From NCBI RefSeq assembly GCF_030272615.1, contig NC_081406.1, forward strand, positions 248,551,218-248,615,217: DNA of 64,000 nt, read 5' to 3'. The stretch comes from Cryptomeria japonica (lineage: Eukaryota > Streptophyta > Pinopsida > Cupressales > Cupressaceae). The first letter of the stretch is position 1. Each line of letters opens with the position of its first letter. This document shows positions 1 to 11,009 of this stretch, piece after piece. The position numbers and the translations under genes were made by a program. Below the pieces are notes generated by a model. The model saw only the letters and a program-made list of their open reading frames with translations, did not search any database and was not told the DNA's origin.

Positions 1-1589
1 AATTAGAAACAACAGGTTTAATATCAATTGGAGACCGATCATTATCACATATACTTAATGAGTTCTTTCTCTACCTCCTTTTCATTATAGCTAAGATCAT
101 CAAAAAAATCTTTTAGATCATAAAATTTTTTCCTTCTAATGTTCTTTATAATCCTTTGAAAATTTGTCATAGGCTTGTAAGAAGGAACACATATATTTAT
201 GGGTGCAGAGGTTGCAAGTACATTACCGGTTAACTTGGTCTTCTTACTCGATTGCCTCACCTTCTTTATTTCATCTTCTGATTCAGTGTCTATTGAATCT
301 TGTGCTTTGTTCTTGGTTTTCCTCTTTCTCTCAAATACCTTTGGCGGAATACCCTCCGATTTCTTCTTGGCTGGTGACCTCTTGGTCACTTTAGGACTAA
401 CAACAGATGTAACCGGTGTCGATGCCGATGGCACAACTTTCCTCTTCTTATGCTTTGGTACTACAATAGGATTAACCCTCTCAAAGTAGGTACCAGTCCT
501 CTTCTTCTTTGGATGAAGTGGTGAAGCAAGTAGGGTAGAGGCATACCCAATGAGTATATCATTCACCACTTCATAGCCCATAGGATCAACTTCATCTTCT
601 CTTGGCTCAACCACTTCCACTATGCAATGATCCACTTTGATCGTGAAACTGATATCATCTTCATACTTCTTAACGAGGTCACCTGATATCCTTGTTCTCT
701 AGTTCATCTTCAATCCGAACTCATCAAAATACTTGTTCAAAATCTTTGGATAGGTAGATCCCATTGCTTGCAAACTCTCCTTGATTTGTCTAGTAACCGG
801 TGGGTCACTTGACCATTGAACATCACCAACTCCCAGAAAATACCCTTGAAAGTAGAACAACAACCCGACAATTAGTTGACTGAATTTGAACCTCAGTGTC
901 TTGTCTTCTTTGATGGATTTCAAATTCTCCATGAGTTGTTTTTGCATATAGGTACACAAGTCGTATTCTGCATCATCCTTGATCATCTGATAAGTGGCAT
1001 GCACCGTAGCGGTAGGGACAAAGTTCATTTTGATAGCATAAAATACTCTATACCTGATCACCATGCACGCATACTTCACCAAGTCATCTCTTATGGTGTT
1101 GACAGTCATTGCCCTCTTGTCGCTCACAGAACCGGTGAGCTCTATCACTTTGGCTTTTGTGATCTTATGAAGAACAAGGACTTCTTTAATATTGCAGAAG
1201 CCAGTCACAACATGGATTGCCCTCGGTGTGATATCATGGGTTCGCTCAAGATACATCTTGTCACCATGAACCCTACTAAGAATAATTCTTATATGATCTT
1301 ATGTGAATTCCTCAAGAAAATATACTGCGTTGTGGAATTTCTTCTTCTCGATCATGTTGTATTCTGGTTTTATCTTCTTATCTTTTCCACATAACAAACT
1401 CAACTAGGAGTGAATCACTAGAGACCCTAGGTTTTCCAGTCTGTAATCAATATAACCAGAAACATCCCCTTCGACAATGACTCCGATGGGAATTTGAGAT
1501 AGGGCATTGTATTTCACCTTCTTCCTAAGAGATTCAGATGACTCCTCAAGTGTAGAAGAACTAGAAGAGACTTTGGATGTAGAAGCCAT
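1..1589 (-). pseudogene. Second ORF region of copy A, function unknown (runs off window)
   Basis: Three open stretches on the minus strand (1589-1404, 1256-699, 635-45) resemble, in the same order, the 57070-58550 region of copy B. The N-terminal part is serine-rich, the middle looks globular (with an HVVTGF motif also present in copy B), and the C-terminal part is very lysine- and serine-rich with likely nuclear-localisation stretches such as KKKRTGTY. I recognise no enzyme motif. Its place downstream of gag, where pol would be expected, is unusual. It could be related to the poorly characterised ORF1-type proteins of plant retroelements (Athila ORF1 class), but that is a guess. Confidence 0.6.
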
Positions 1590-2041
1590 GTCTAATTAAT
1601 TCCAAATGATAAGAGTGATTCGACGAAAAATACCTTTTCACTCCGAACTAGGGTTCGTTGATGTCGAGTACAACACACTTCTCCAAGAGCTTGCTTTACC
1701 ACTCTAACCTCCACTCTGGATAACTTGAAATAACTGTTGAGTCTTGCACAAGATTTCTTCTTCAATTGCAGGATTGATCACTTTGTTGCTCTGCTCAAGT
1801 TAGAAAAATGCTTCTTCAAAAATAGGTAAGTAAAAATGACTACAAAAATCACCTTTATACATGCTCCTACCTACCATAATAAATGCATCACCGTTAGGGT
1901 ACAAACCCTAATTTTACCTTTTACCACTTCATTTCTTTTGTTGGTTGACAAGTAACCAATATCGATAAAAGCACTTTACCGATATACTTCAAGGGTTCAA
2001 AATATTCCTATTGATATGTTCCCCCTTAAGCTTTTTGAAGC
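1590..2041 (-). other. Spacer between the two ORF regions of copy A
   Basis: A non-coding stretch of the internal region, matching the 56530-57020 spacer of copy B in position. No gene or RNA is visible. Confidence 0.5.
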
Positions 2042-3358
2042 TCAATTTGCCGATTTAGGGGTCTCCACACTGGGTGCAGAAACTGGTGCATCTTGTGGCT
2101 TCTCTTTAGATTTCTTTTTCCAAATTTTATCCATATCGGTCTTAATGGTTTGAACATTGACCTTTCCTTTCCCTTTTGGGTCGACCGATTTGTCTTCCGA
2201 TGGATTCTGTCTCAATCTACATGCTATGGCAAGATGTCCTAGTTTATTACAATGATAGCATACCATACTAGGTGCTCTCCATGGTCTAGTGTTCACCTTT
2301 CCATTCTTTCTCCTACATGTTGCAGCAGTGTGACTGCTACCACGACAGATCCCACAAGTTGCTCTCCAACCGTTTGTCGCTCCATAACCATTTGACCTGT
2401 GGTCATAGGTTCTATATCGGTTCAGGTTCCGGTTCATAAGAGGTTCTTGGACAACTCCTCTTGTTCTCGGTGCATAACCTCCAGAGTTGTTCATAACCAA
2501 TCTGCACTCAAAAGATCTATGCCCAAACTTGTTACATGCATAACAATGACCATTAAATCTACCAGTTCTAGCCTTATGGTCATACATATTGTTTTGCATG
2601 TAAGGAAAATTATTATAAGTCTTGCTCCTACATACATTGGCAGTATGTCCTTCCTTATGGCAGTTAAAGCATACAGGTTTGAACTTTGTCTTACCTTTTC
2701 TTTTGCTTCTTTTCTCAGATATCGGTTTCTTTTTTGATGCATCAATCTTTGTTCTAGATGATTCACCTTCCTCACATGTAGAGAAACTAAGTCTAGTGCT
2801 ATCCTTTGATGGCTTCATTGATTCCAGCTTTTGGTCCAACTTTGCAGCACTCTGGTTAAACTTTGGAAGTATCTCCTTTGTCTCAGCAAGTTCTTTGGAA
2901 AGAGCTTCATTGGTCTTCATTAGGGTTTTTTTCTGAGAAATGGCTGCATTCAGTTCTGCTTGCATTTCTTCTTTCTCTTCCTTACCCTCTTACAGATAAG
3001 CGGTAATGGTACCAATTTCTTGTTTCAACTTTAGGATCTCGTAATCCTTGTCCTTTACTAGATCCTCATCTTTTCTTCAATTTTCTAGTTCTTGACTCAT
3101 CCTAATGGCCAGTCCTTCCAGCTCCCTCCTCAGATTAGTTTTTGACTCATTCAGTTTCTCCACTTCTTTGACTAGGGCATCCATGTCTGCTTCATTAGAA
3201 GAGTTGCTTTCAGTAGTCTCCATCATTTGCTCAGCAAGTTCTCTTCTTTTGGCTAAAGAGGCTTTATACTTGACCTTGAGTTCATCATAGGCTCTCTCAA
3301 ATTCAGCCAAATGGTGAGTGAGTTCCCTCATGCTGTATTCCCCCATATCTCCTTTCAA
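2042..3358 (-). pseudogene. gag-like region of copy A (coiled coil plus four CCHC knuckles)
   Basis: The region begins just inside the primer site. The first open part (3358-3077) is a charged, heptad-rich coiled coil. The second (2965-2042) has four CCHC zinc knuckles in a row, of the form CFNCHKEGHTANVC, CYACNKFGHRSFEC, CGICRGSSHTAATC and CYHCNKLGHLAIAC, followed by a lysine-rich tail. CCHC knuckles bind RNA in retroelement Gag proteins. Four is more than the one or two usual for plant Copia or Gypsy Gag. Copy B has a collinear relative at 55261-56530. The region is broken and treated as a fossil. Confidence 0.75.
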
Positions 3359-3382
3359 GTGGTTAGACTTAAAGAAAGGTTA

Positions 3383-3394
3383 GCTCTGGTACCA
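3383..3394 (-). other. Primer-binding site (initiator tRNA-Met type)
   Basis: The minus strand reads TGGTACCAGAGC directly after the LTR. It is one base off the classic plant TGGTATCAGAGC site, which is complementary to the 3' end of initiator tRNA-Met. Confidence 0.85.
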
Positions 3395-3395
3395 A

Positions 3396-4518
3396 TTGAT
3401 GAATATTGAGAGGGGGGGTGAATTAGTATACCCAAAAACTTTAAAAAACACTTAAGCAATTTTACTACAGACCGGTATAGCCCTTTAAACATTAAACTGG
3501 TTAATACACAAACAAGCCAAATAGCAAATAAAGCATTCACCCACAATAACACAATCAACATAACACAAGATATTTTGATGTGGAAACCCAAATGGGAAAA
3601 ACCATGGTGAGTAAAACTCACAAGTCTACTATCTACAGAATAGCAACCAGACCGGTTAAGGCCTTACAATGTTCTTCACCGGAATAGATCCTAGTAGGAA
3701 TCCATATCTCTGTTAGGAGATACATCCTGTTAAAGACTACATGTTAAAGGATTTCAGATCTACAACTGTGAACCACCTTGTTAGAGGATTTTGAATAGGC
3801 TTAACTAAGCCTACCCGATTAAGGGTTTCTGACTTGTCGAAGAGATTAGTAATCAACAAGTAAGTGATCTTGAAAGTAGCACAAAATTCTTAGTTAGATC
3901 ATTGATAGCTTTCTATTAATGCATTGCAACATTACTTCAGTCTTCTGTTCAATCTCTGTCGCAAGATATTTTTTCCGCAAAGACCTAATCTTCTTGCGCA
4001 ACACTTCACACACATAAAACCCTAGACATGATGTTCTCATATAAGAATTTGATTTCATGTCAGTCCAATGAGATTAGACTACAATTTCCTAGGTATAGTG
4101 CATCTAGACACAATTTGTAACACGACATAGAATCACCGCATCAGTGTCGGTGGATGATAACTCATCACACTTTAAAAGTTTGTCGGTTAACAAAACACAG
4201 TATACCGATTAACGGTTTACAAACAAAGACTGGTAAACTAGAACATAGTGTTTTGATCTTTAAAAAGATTGGCTGCCGCTTGGGGTCCTCGTACCGCTTG
4301 AAGTCCTCGTACCGCTTAAGGTCCTTGGTAATGCTTTGACCGGTAAGCTCCTTCTGCAAACACCGATAGTCTTCAACAAACAAAGACTATGCATACAGTG
4401 ACATACAATACCGATTTGAGCAATACATCACATAGTACCGGTTGAGAATAACTCATACAACAAATAAGTGTGTGTCCATCAATGACAATCACTACTAAAC
4501 ATCATCAAAATATCAACA
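3396..4518 (-). repeat. 5' LTR of copy A
   Basis: On the minus strand the repeat begins TGTTGATATTTTGATGATG and ends next to the primer site, about 1.12 kb in all. Its first 60 bases align with the LTR starts of copy B at 54089 and 60418. A 20-bp motif (a GTCCTCGTACCGCTT-type unit) is repeated about three times near 4277-4325. The 3' edge is placed by homology to copy B and could be off by one or two bases. Confidence 0.8.
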
Positions 4519-5200
4519 CTTAATACCAAATTTTGCACAAAATGATTCAAATGCATGATTACAATATTCCCCCCCATTATCCAACCTTAAGAATTTAATT
4601 CTCTTTCCACTTTGGTTTTCAACTAATGCCTTAAAATTTTGAAAAACTTCAAACACTTCACTTTTCCTTTCAAGAAAATAAACCCATACTTGCCTACTAT
4701 AATCATCAATAAAAGTGAGAAGGTACCTAGCACCCAAAATTGACGGATAACCCGGTTCACATAAATCACTATAAATGAGTTGTAGCAGATGATTAGCTCT
4801 CCATGTTTTTCCTATTTCAAAAGGATCTCGACGGTGTTTACCTAATACACAACCTTCACACACTCCTTCGGAAGATGAATTTTTTGTTAGTCCTCTAACC
4901 ATATCCTTTCTAACCATGTCTTGTAATTTTCTATAGTTTATATGTCCAAGTCTAGCAGGCCAAAGTTTGACATGTAATCAGTTTGAACAATAAAAGCATA
5001 GGAGAATGTATGTTCATCAACAACAAACCCAATGAATTTAAAGAGACCTTCTTTATGATCAATTATTCCAATAGCAATTATATTTCTTGGGTCTTTTCTA
5101 TCTCTAACAACAACTTGATTATTAGTAAATACTTCATATCCATCTTGTGTAACTTTGAATATGGTAATAAGATTCACCCCTAATCCTTCAACCAATAAAA
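4519..5200 (-). pseudogene. Copia GAG-pre-integrase and integrase core (partial)
   Basis: The stretch 5195-4938 matches the region between protease and integrase. The stretch 4917-4519 has the CEGCVLGKH cysteine pair of the integrase zinc finger, then the catalytic-core motifs YSDLCEP, FIDDYSR and LRLDNGGEY, giving the first two acidic residues of the DDE triad. The integrase would join element DNA to the host chromosome. It ends at the LTR of copy A. Confidence 0.85.
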
Positions 5201-5544
5201 TATTTTCAAGGATCTATTCGTCACATTAATAGTCCCCGATCCTAATACAACAAGTTTCATTTTATTTCCAATAGTAATTTCTTGATCTGAATTCTTATCC
5301 TCAGAGAAATTAATAAACAAATATCTATCTCTAGTCATATTCTATGAACTGATGCTTCTGAATCTAAAATCCATTCTTTATTAGTGTCTAAAGCAAAGTA
5401 TCCCCCCTTAACACTAGATTCACTTTTGGGTCTAGCACTTACCTCCTCATTTGGTTGTTCTTCCTTCTTGAGGGAGATGGCTATGAAGCTATGTCTATCC
5501 ACCTTTCCATCCTTAAATCTTTCATTCTTGTGCTTATATTGCTA

Positions 5545-6398
5545 CCTTTAATTGTCTATCCTTTTCAAACAAAATTTTTCCATATGATTCTCACCTCCAC
5601 AATACCTGCAAATAATGGGTTTTCTTCCCACTTGCTTTTCTGCACCATCATTTCTAGAAAAAAGATTAGAACCATCATTATTTTAAAATTTATTATTACT
5701 CTTCCAATTCTTCTTTCCATCAACATTTCTATAAAATGATTTTCCCTTAGCTGCATATGCATGATTCTTTTTAATATAACCTACTTTAACAAGTTGAACT
5801 TCTTGATCTAAAACTGACTTGCAAAATTGATCAAAAGTTTGTTGGGGGGCATTAGGATTTAATTGAATAACTCTTTTCCTTGATTCTTTAAATATCTTGT
5901 CTGGTTAGGAAAGCTTACTTTCAACCATTGCAATCAACTAAAAATCTTTTTTTTTGCATATTCAACACCTATTTTCTTCAACTGAGCATTTAAATATGTA
6001 ACTTCATTAAAGTAATCACTCATTTTTAAAAAATCACCGAGATCAAAGTTCGCCAATTTTTCTTCCATAGTAAACATGCTAGCAATATTTGCATCTTTAT
6101 AATATTTTTCCAAGTTTTCCCACAACTCTATTGGATCATCAATATCAACAAATCTTCTATTAAGATTAGGGCTCAAGGCTTTACCAATGACACCTCTAGC
6201 TTCCTCCAACTTGGACCTCCATAGCTCATTTTCTTTTCTAGATTGACGTTCTCCAATTTCTTTGTTCACTATCCTCCATAAGGATTTTTCTCTTAAAGCA
6301 TTCTTGACTATAATCTTCCAATCTGCAAAACCATTTCCATCAAAGATAGACAAAACTTCATTTGAAGAGCCCATATTAACAACAAAATTATCTTTCAA
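5545..6398 (-). pseudogene. Copia gag region (UBN2-type) with CCHC knuckle
   Basis: The open stretch from 6398 to 5934 starts MKDNFVVNMGSSNEVLSIF and has the typical Copia Gag features: FDGNGFADWKI near the start, and LWENLEKYYKDANIA in the middle. A zinc knuckle of the form CRYCGGENHMEKFC lies near 5575-5615. Gag coats the element RNA in virus-like particles. The region is broken. Confidence 0.75.
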
Positions 6399-6454
6399 AC
6401 AAATATCAATTCAACAATATTTTAGCCCTGTCAAATGACTTCTAAATTAACCTA

Positions 6455-6466
6455 GCTCTGATACCA
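6455..6466 (-). other. Primer-binding site of the Copia element
   Basis: The minus strand reads TGGTATCAGAGC, the exact plant initiator tRNA-Met site, flush against the LTR end. Confidence 0.9.
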
Positions 6467-6850
6467 TGTGAAAAACAAGCCCAAAATATAGTTATAAACT
6501 GAAATGACAACAATAAACAAGGCAAAACAGGGCACTAGTAAGAGAGCGATGACTGAAATATAACAATCTAGCTTTTATTGATTCAATCCAACAACATACA
6601 TCCACAATACATTGTATGTTCTATTCCATTGCTCAACTTCATATTATAGCCGAGCTTAGAAAATTCTAGAATTATAGATAATTCTAAAACTAGAAAGTTC
6701 TTTTTTCCTAGACAACTTCTAGCTATTTCTTATTTCTAGAAAACTATTTCTCTAGAACATTCTAGACAATCTTACATCTTAACATTCTTAAAATATATAA
6801 TTATCCAAATAAAATCTTCTATCATTGACTTTAATTTGTCCTGAAAAACA
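6467..6850 (-). repeat. 5' LTR of the Copia element
   Basis: 384 bp. The minus strand starts TGTTTTTCAGGAC and ends TTTTTCACA immediately before the primer site, giving TG...CA ends. Repeated TTCTAGA-like words lie at 6655-6770. Confidence 0.8.
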
Positions 6851-6970
6851 TTGATATTGTGATATTTTTACATGGAGGGGAAGCAGGTGGATAAGTAGAA
6901 TTTTGAGATTATTTGATTACTTTGTAATGCATTGGCTTCATAGTGGCAAAATATTAAAACTATTTGCTAA

Positions 6971-7204
6971 CTAAAAGAATCTAGTGAACTGTAAGCTTAT
7001 TTTTCTAGGGGTCAATGTCAGGTTCCCATCAAATGATGGCGCTGCAATTAGGAGAGTAGTGGATAGGACAGAGATCATTTTAAATCCGTGTCTCCTTTTT
7101 GATGTGATGGGTGCTGACACAGTCTGTGAGATTGATTGTGAAATTATATTCCTTCTCATCCCAGGCTTCACCATTATTGGCACTAAAGAATTAACGCAAC
7201 TCAT
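6971..7204 (-). other. Conserved exon-like open stretch, unrecognised
   Basis: About 60 codons stay open here and at the matching places in two other copies of the block (about 22685-22850 and 41785-41950, plus strand). The common peptide includes SAPITSK and PSFDGNLTL. I do not recognise the family. The opposite strand is also partly open, so this could be chance in young duplicates, or the relic of an exon. Confidence 0.3.
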
Positions 7205-7215
7205 TGAGTGCAGTC

Positions 7216-7220
7216 ATCCA
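7216..7220. repeat. Target-site duplication, left (ATCCA)
   Basis: Identical to the five bases at 8820-8824 on the other side of the TRIM-like element. Confidence 0.85.
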
Positions 7221-7567
7221 TGTAGAATTTTACAGCTATCCCTGCAAAATAAAATAGATCCAGCAAAAAAGAAAGAAGCAAAACTTGCAAGCAAAATAGA
7301 TAAGAAAATCAAAACTAAATTAATGCAATTCAATCATCTCTATTATGATTTTATATGAATTACAAATGATATATAGATCACATGAGCAGAAATTATGCAT
7401 GAAATGCATGAAATTTCTGGAGATCAACAACTATTTGCATGAACTGTCAAAACAAACTGGGTAGAAAAGGAGGAGTTAAAAACAAGAATGAACTCCGTAG
7501 TTAGCTTAAACATAAGCAATAGTCTCAGCCATAAATCACGGAGATGGAAAGTTATGTTGTGCTAACA
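7221..7567 (-). repeat. 3' LTR of the TRIM-like element
   Basis: 347 bp. Minus-strand ends are TGTTAGCAC and TTCTACA. The adjacent purine tract at 7568-7577 marks it as the 3' LTR. Confidence 0.85.
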
Positions 7568-8501
7568 CCCTCCCTTAAGTCTAACTAAGGAGAGATATGG
7601 GTCTTGGCAATAAAGCCTGATTAAGAACCCCATTACAAAGAAGAAAGAAGAAAACCTAATTGAGAGAAACTCCTAAGAATCTATTCAAACTAAAGAAAAA
7701 AGTTGCAATTGTCGATGAAGAAGAAGAATTACAAATGAATCTACACTGCATCAGGATTGTATCAAAATCATAGAAACCACTGCATGAGTACCTCTGGGAT
7801 ACTTTGAAAATACAGTTGTACATATTTTGCATTGTTCAAATGGATGAACAGACAGGTACAAGATCTCTGAATATAGAAACTGATCATCTGAAGATAGGAA
7901 GATATGAATCTACAGAAATGTGCTCCAAACTAAAGAACTGCAAAGATGACCTCCGATTGAGATGATGCCATTGTATATCCATTGCTCAATAATGTCCCAC
8001 TGGAAAGAAATTCTGGAAGCACTCAAGGACGTGACTCTGAAATCTCATATAGTTAGGAGCCTTGCTAGAAAGAATCTCTAGGAACAAACAAAGTTACAAC
8101 ATTGGAATTTCATGTAGATAGGAATTTAGAAAAAAAGAATACTTTTGGCTGTCAATTGGATGAAGAGTGCATAGCAACTTTAATCTTCTATTTTATTCAA
8201 GAAACTTATTAAAAGAAACCTATACTAAATGCATTAAGCAAAACCCCTATATAAACTTTCTAAAAATTCATTTGTTTTACAAAGCCCCAAATTTTCTAGA
8301 TCTTTATCATGTGGTACTTGCAAAGTACATACAATGTTTAAAGAATCAATATTGGAAAAAAAAAACAAGGGGCATTCAAAAATTAGGGGAAGAATATTCG
8401 TGCATTTAGAAATAGAGATCTACGTCAGCTTTCATGGTGATGCTATTCTTCAGAAATCTGCATGCAAATAATCGTTAATGTTTCTTCTTCTTAGCTCCCA
8501 A

Positions 8502-8513
8502 GCTCTAATACCA
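8502..8513 (-). other. Primer-binding site of the TRIM-like element
   Basis: The minus strand reads TGGTATTAGAGC, one base off the initiator tRNA-Met site, directly after the 5' LTR. Confidence 0.8.
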
Positions 8514-8819
8514 TCTAAAATTTTGCAGCTAATCCTGTAAAATAGAGTCTGAATCTTTAGCTAGAAAATAAAAGGAAAACTTGTATATTGAAATCTGAAG
8601 ATTAAAATGAATGCAATTAAATCGTTTACATTATTAAATCTGTATGAATTACAAATGATATATAGATCACAGAACAAAAATTATGCATGAAATTTATGGA
8701 GATCAACAACTATTTGCCTGTCAAAATAGATCGGATAAAAAAAGAGGGGTTAAAAACAAGAATGAACTCAACAGTCTCAGCCGTAAATCACGGAGACGGA
8801 AAATTATGTTGCAGTAACA
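8514..8819 (-). repeat. 5' LTR of the TRIM-like element
   Basis: 306 bp, aligned with 7221-7567 over its whole length with small indels. The adjacent primer site at 8502-8513 marks it as the 5' LTR. Confidence 0.85.
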
Positions 8820-8824
8820 ATCCA
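8820..8824. repeat. Target-site duplication, right (ATCCA)
   Basis: Partner of 7216-7220. Confidence 0.85.
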
Positions 8825-8827
8825 ATT

Positions 8828-8990
8828 GAACACTTTTTTATAAAGAGCAAATGGTCCATTCTGCCAGCTGGTCATCTATTTGAACACATTTTATAAAGAT
8901 CAAATGGTCCATTCTGTCAGCTGGTCATCGATTTGAACATTTTTTTTATAAAGAACAAATGGTCCATTATGTCAGCTGGATAGTCATTTC
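8828..8990. repeat. Tandem repeat, about 54 bp x 3
   Basis: Three consecutive units starting at about 8828, 8882 and 8935 share the words ATAAAG, CAAATGGTCCATT and TCAGCTGGTCATC. The other copies of the block do not show this expansion. Confidence 0.85.
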
Positions 8991-9649
8991 GAAAACAGAA
9001 CCCGCCTATTAATCACCAGACACACTTGCATGGAAATATAAGTGTATGAATCGATTGTAATGAAGGTTATGATAAAAGGTAAAGCGAACAAATCATCACT
9101 TTTCTTGGGAATGTTGTAGAATATCCATAATAAATGCCATCATTAATTTTAAATGTGAAACGGCTTCCTCCACTTTGCTTTAACAATTACAAAGATTCTT
9201 CACCAATGGCGCAATAGATTTAAGGTGCCATTGATGCAGCTTTAGAATGTAAGAATGAAGGGTGCAAATGAATGGCAGCGTGCAGAAAGACTTAAAAGAC
9301 TGACAACTTCTATAAGCTGTTCAAGTATGCCCCTTAAACTTCAAGAGATGATGTATATTTATTTATTCATAGCCACATGAGTGTAAAGGGAAGGGACCAC
9401 CACAGCAATCACATTATTCACGGTACCAACCACATGGTGCTGTTGGGAGGAAACGTCAAACTAACATTTCTTTAAAGATGTATGTTCGTATTAATGTTAC
9501 TATTCATGGGCTAACCATCCACTTGTTGGCCATTTCATTCAACCACATCAAATCGTCCAGGATAATTGAATTGGAGGGCTGAAGTCATAAAGGAAAATTA
9601 AAAAGTCAATAAATAACAAAATAATAAATAATAAAATAATTTATTTCTA

Positions 9650-10050
9650 AGTGGGGAAGAGTACCGTGCATTCTTTGTGAACCCAATCTCATAATTAACA
9701 TTAAAGAAACTTTAAAAATGATAACTAAAATTGTACATGTACCAACAACTACCTACTTTTTAGCTTTTTTGCTTCGTAATTGACTCATTTGTGCACGTCT
9801 ACTAGCGCATTTATGCACATCTGTGCATAAGTATTGTCAATTTTAAATGCACAACTTTTGGGGCATCTTTAAGTAGGCATCAAGCAACACCTTGATATGT
9901 GTACTTTTTGACCCTACCCATAAGCCAAGACAACATCTATACATAGTTATGCCACATATGAAGACAACAAAAAAAATCATAGAAATTCGATGTACCATTT
10001 AGGATTTGTGGGTGTGTAAGGTTAGCTATAACGACTATTCTTATGGTTCC
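9650..10050. mobile_element. Possible diverged relative of the 520-bp MITE
   Basis: An insertion relative to the direct copies of the block. It begins GGGGAAGAGTACC and ends GGTTCCCCTA, resembling the MITE ends at 35469-35988 (GGGGAAGGGTACC). Its right part (about 9955-10035) resembles 35895-35970. The inverted repeat is weak, so the call is tentative. Confidence 0.35.
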
Positions 10051-10610
10051 CCTAATCCATTTACAAAACTAAGAATCCAAATCAAACAAAGAGAAAAAGT
10101 TTATTATTGTTACTAACTCTTAAGGTTCGTTGCTTCATGAAGAATGAAATTGGATTCTATTTTCTTTAGAGCAAAGTTTTTCTTCTTCTTTTTAATTTTC
10201 AAAATTAAAACATAATGTAGAATAGACTTGTAGCTTCTCTAGAGAAGCTCAGAGCCACTCCTCAATTGAGATCTCCTTTTTATTAAACACCCAAAAAATC
10301 TTGTCTAGCTAAATGATGTCCTTATAAGAGATATCTTCCAAGTTCTCAATTATAGATTTGAATTAAACTTCTAGTTGGTTCAATAATGTAGGACCTACTT
10401 CTACTTCTTCAATGCTTGACATATGGGACCAATCCTACAAGAATGATCAAATTTATTTTGTATGAGCAATACTTCAAATGAACTCTTCTTATTTCCACAC
10501 TTTGTCATTTTGTCCAAAAGGCAGTGACATTTCCTATTGGACTAGGCATATCCTATGTTTCCTCCTCGCTTTCATGGTTTGGCTTAAGATGGACTATCCT
10601 TAGTTTTTTG

Positions 10611-11009
10611 TTTTTGATTACTATGTTTCACTTGTTATCAATGTCATGCACACGTTTTTCATCTAATAACTTGTATAGCTTTTGCACATAACATCTAACT
10701 TAATCAAATTTTACAGAGAAGGCCTCTTGAGTCCAAACTTTACTTCTGCACCAAGAATTTATGTAGATTACATGAATTTCAATGTAGAGCTTAGTTACAA
10801 GGCCATGACTAAAACTTAAGCTGAATAGGAGGCATACAATTATTGACACAAGGGCACATAGATCATAGCATATATTTCTTATATTTCCTTTTATAGTTAC
10901 TTGATTTGTTGTTCTTCTAATGTCAACACCATCAAGTATGATTGTCAAATTGGGTTTGTAGGCTTAAAATAGAATCCTTCATTTCATCCATTTTTTGTAG
11001 AGATTCCTA
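10611..11009. other. Spacer between inverted block and PME unit 1
   Basis: AT-rich sequence. The only open frame (10948-10700, minus) has no recognisable features. Nothing supported. Confidence 0.4.

Larger units (their letters stand above)
1..4518 (-). mobile_element. Pol-less LTR retrotransposon, copy A (5' LTR and internal region; cut by window start)
   Basis: Read on the minus strand this is an LTR (3396-4518), a primer site matching the 3' end of initiator tRNA-Met, a gag-like gene with coiled-coil and zinc-knuckle parts, and a second lysine-rich ORF that runs off the window edge. The same order of parts is found in copy B at 54089-61547, which shows what follows: no protease, integrase, reverse transcriptase or RNase H, then a polypurine tract and the 3' LTR. 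The family is therefore non-autonomous, like the LARD or TR-GAG classes of plants, but with an extra ORF. The copy is a fossil with a few breaks. It lies in the integrase region of a minus-strand Copia element, so it is younger than that element. Confidence 0.8.
4519..6850 (-). mobile_element. Copia LTR retrotransposon, 5' part, interrupted by copy A
   Basis: On the minus strand: LTR (6850-6467), initiator tRNA-Met primer site, Copia-type gag, a CCHC knuckle, a protease/GAG-pre-integrase region and the start of the integrase core. It is cut at 4518 by the LTR of copy A, and the rest presumably lies beyond the window start. The gag-protease part has a close relative at 20760-21835. It is a fossil with several breaks. 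Confidence 0.85.
7221..8819 (-). mobile_element. Miniature LTR retrotransposon (TRIM-like), structurally complete
   Basis: Two direct repeats (7221-7567 and 8514-8819) enclose 946 bp without any gag or pol. Read on the minus strand, the order is LTR beginning TGTTACTGCAAC, primer site TGGTATTAGAGC, short internal region, purine tract AAGGGAGGG, and LTR beginning TGTTAGCACAAC. A perfect 5-bp target duplication, ATCCA, flanks it. These are the diagnostics of TRIM-class elements, moved in trans by autonomous relatives, although the LTRs are longer than in a typical TRIM. LTR divergence of roughly 15 percent suggests an old insertion. Confidence 0.85.
6851..10610 (-). repeat. Inverted copy of the PME downstream block
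   Basis: The minus strand of this stretch aligns, in order, with the plus strand at about 17330-18260, 21890-22850 and 41150-42100. Clear landmarks are the words around 9400-9560 (18230 to 17890 reversed) and 10200-10600 (17720 to 17330 reversed). Two insertions interrupt the alignment: a miniature LTR element at 7221-8819 and a MITE-like stretch near 9650-10050. Divergence is visibly higher than between the direct copies, so this copy is older or less constrained. Confidence 0.7.

Noticed and set aside
8828-8990. Regularly spaced repeats considered as a CRISPR-like array
   Set aside because: Units are contiguous 54-bp tandem copies without unique spacers, in a plant genome.
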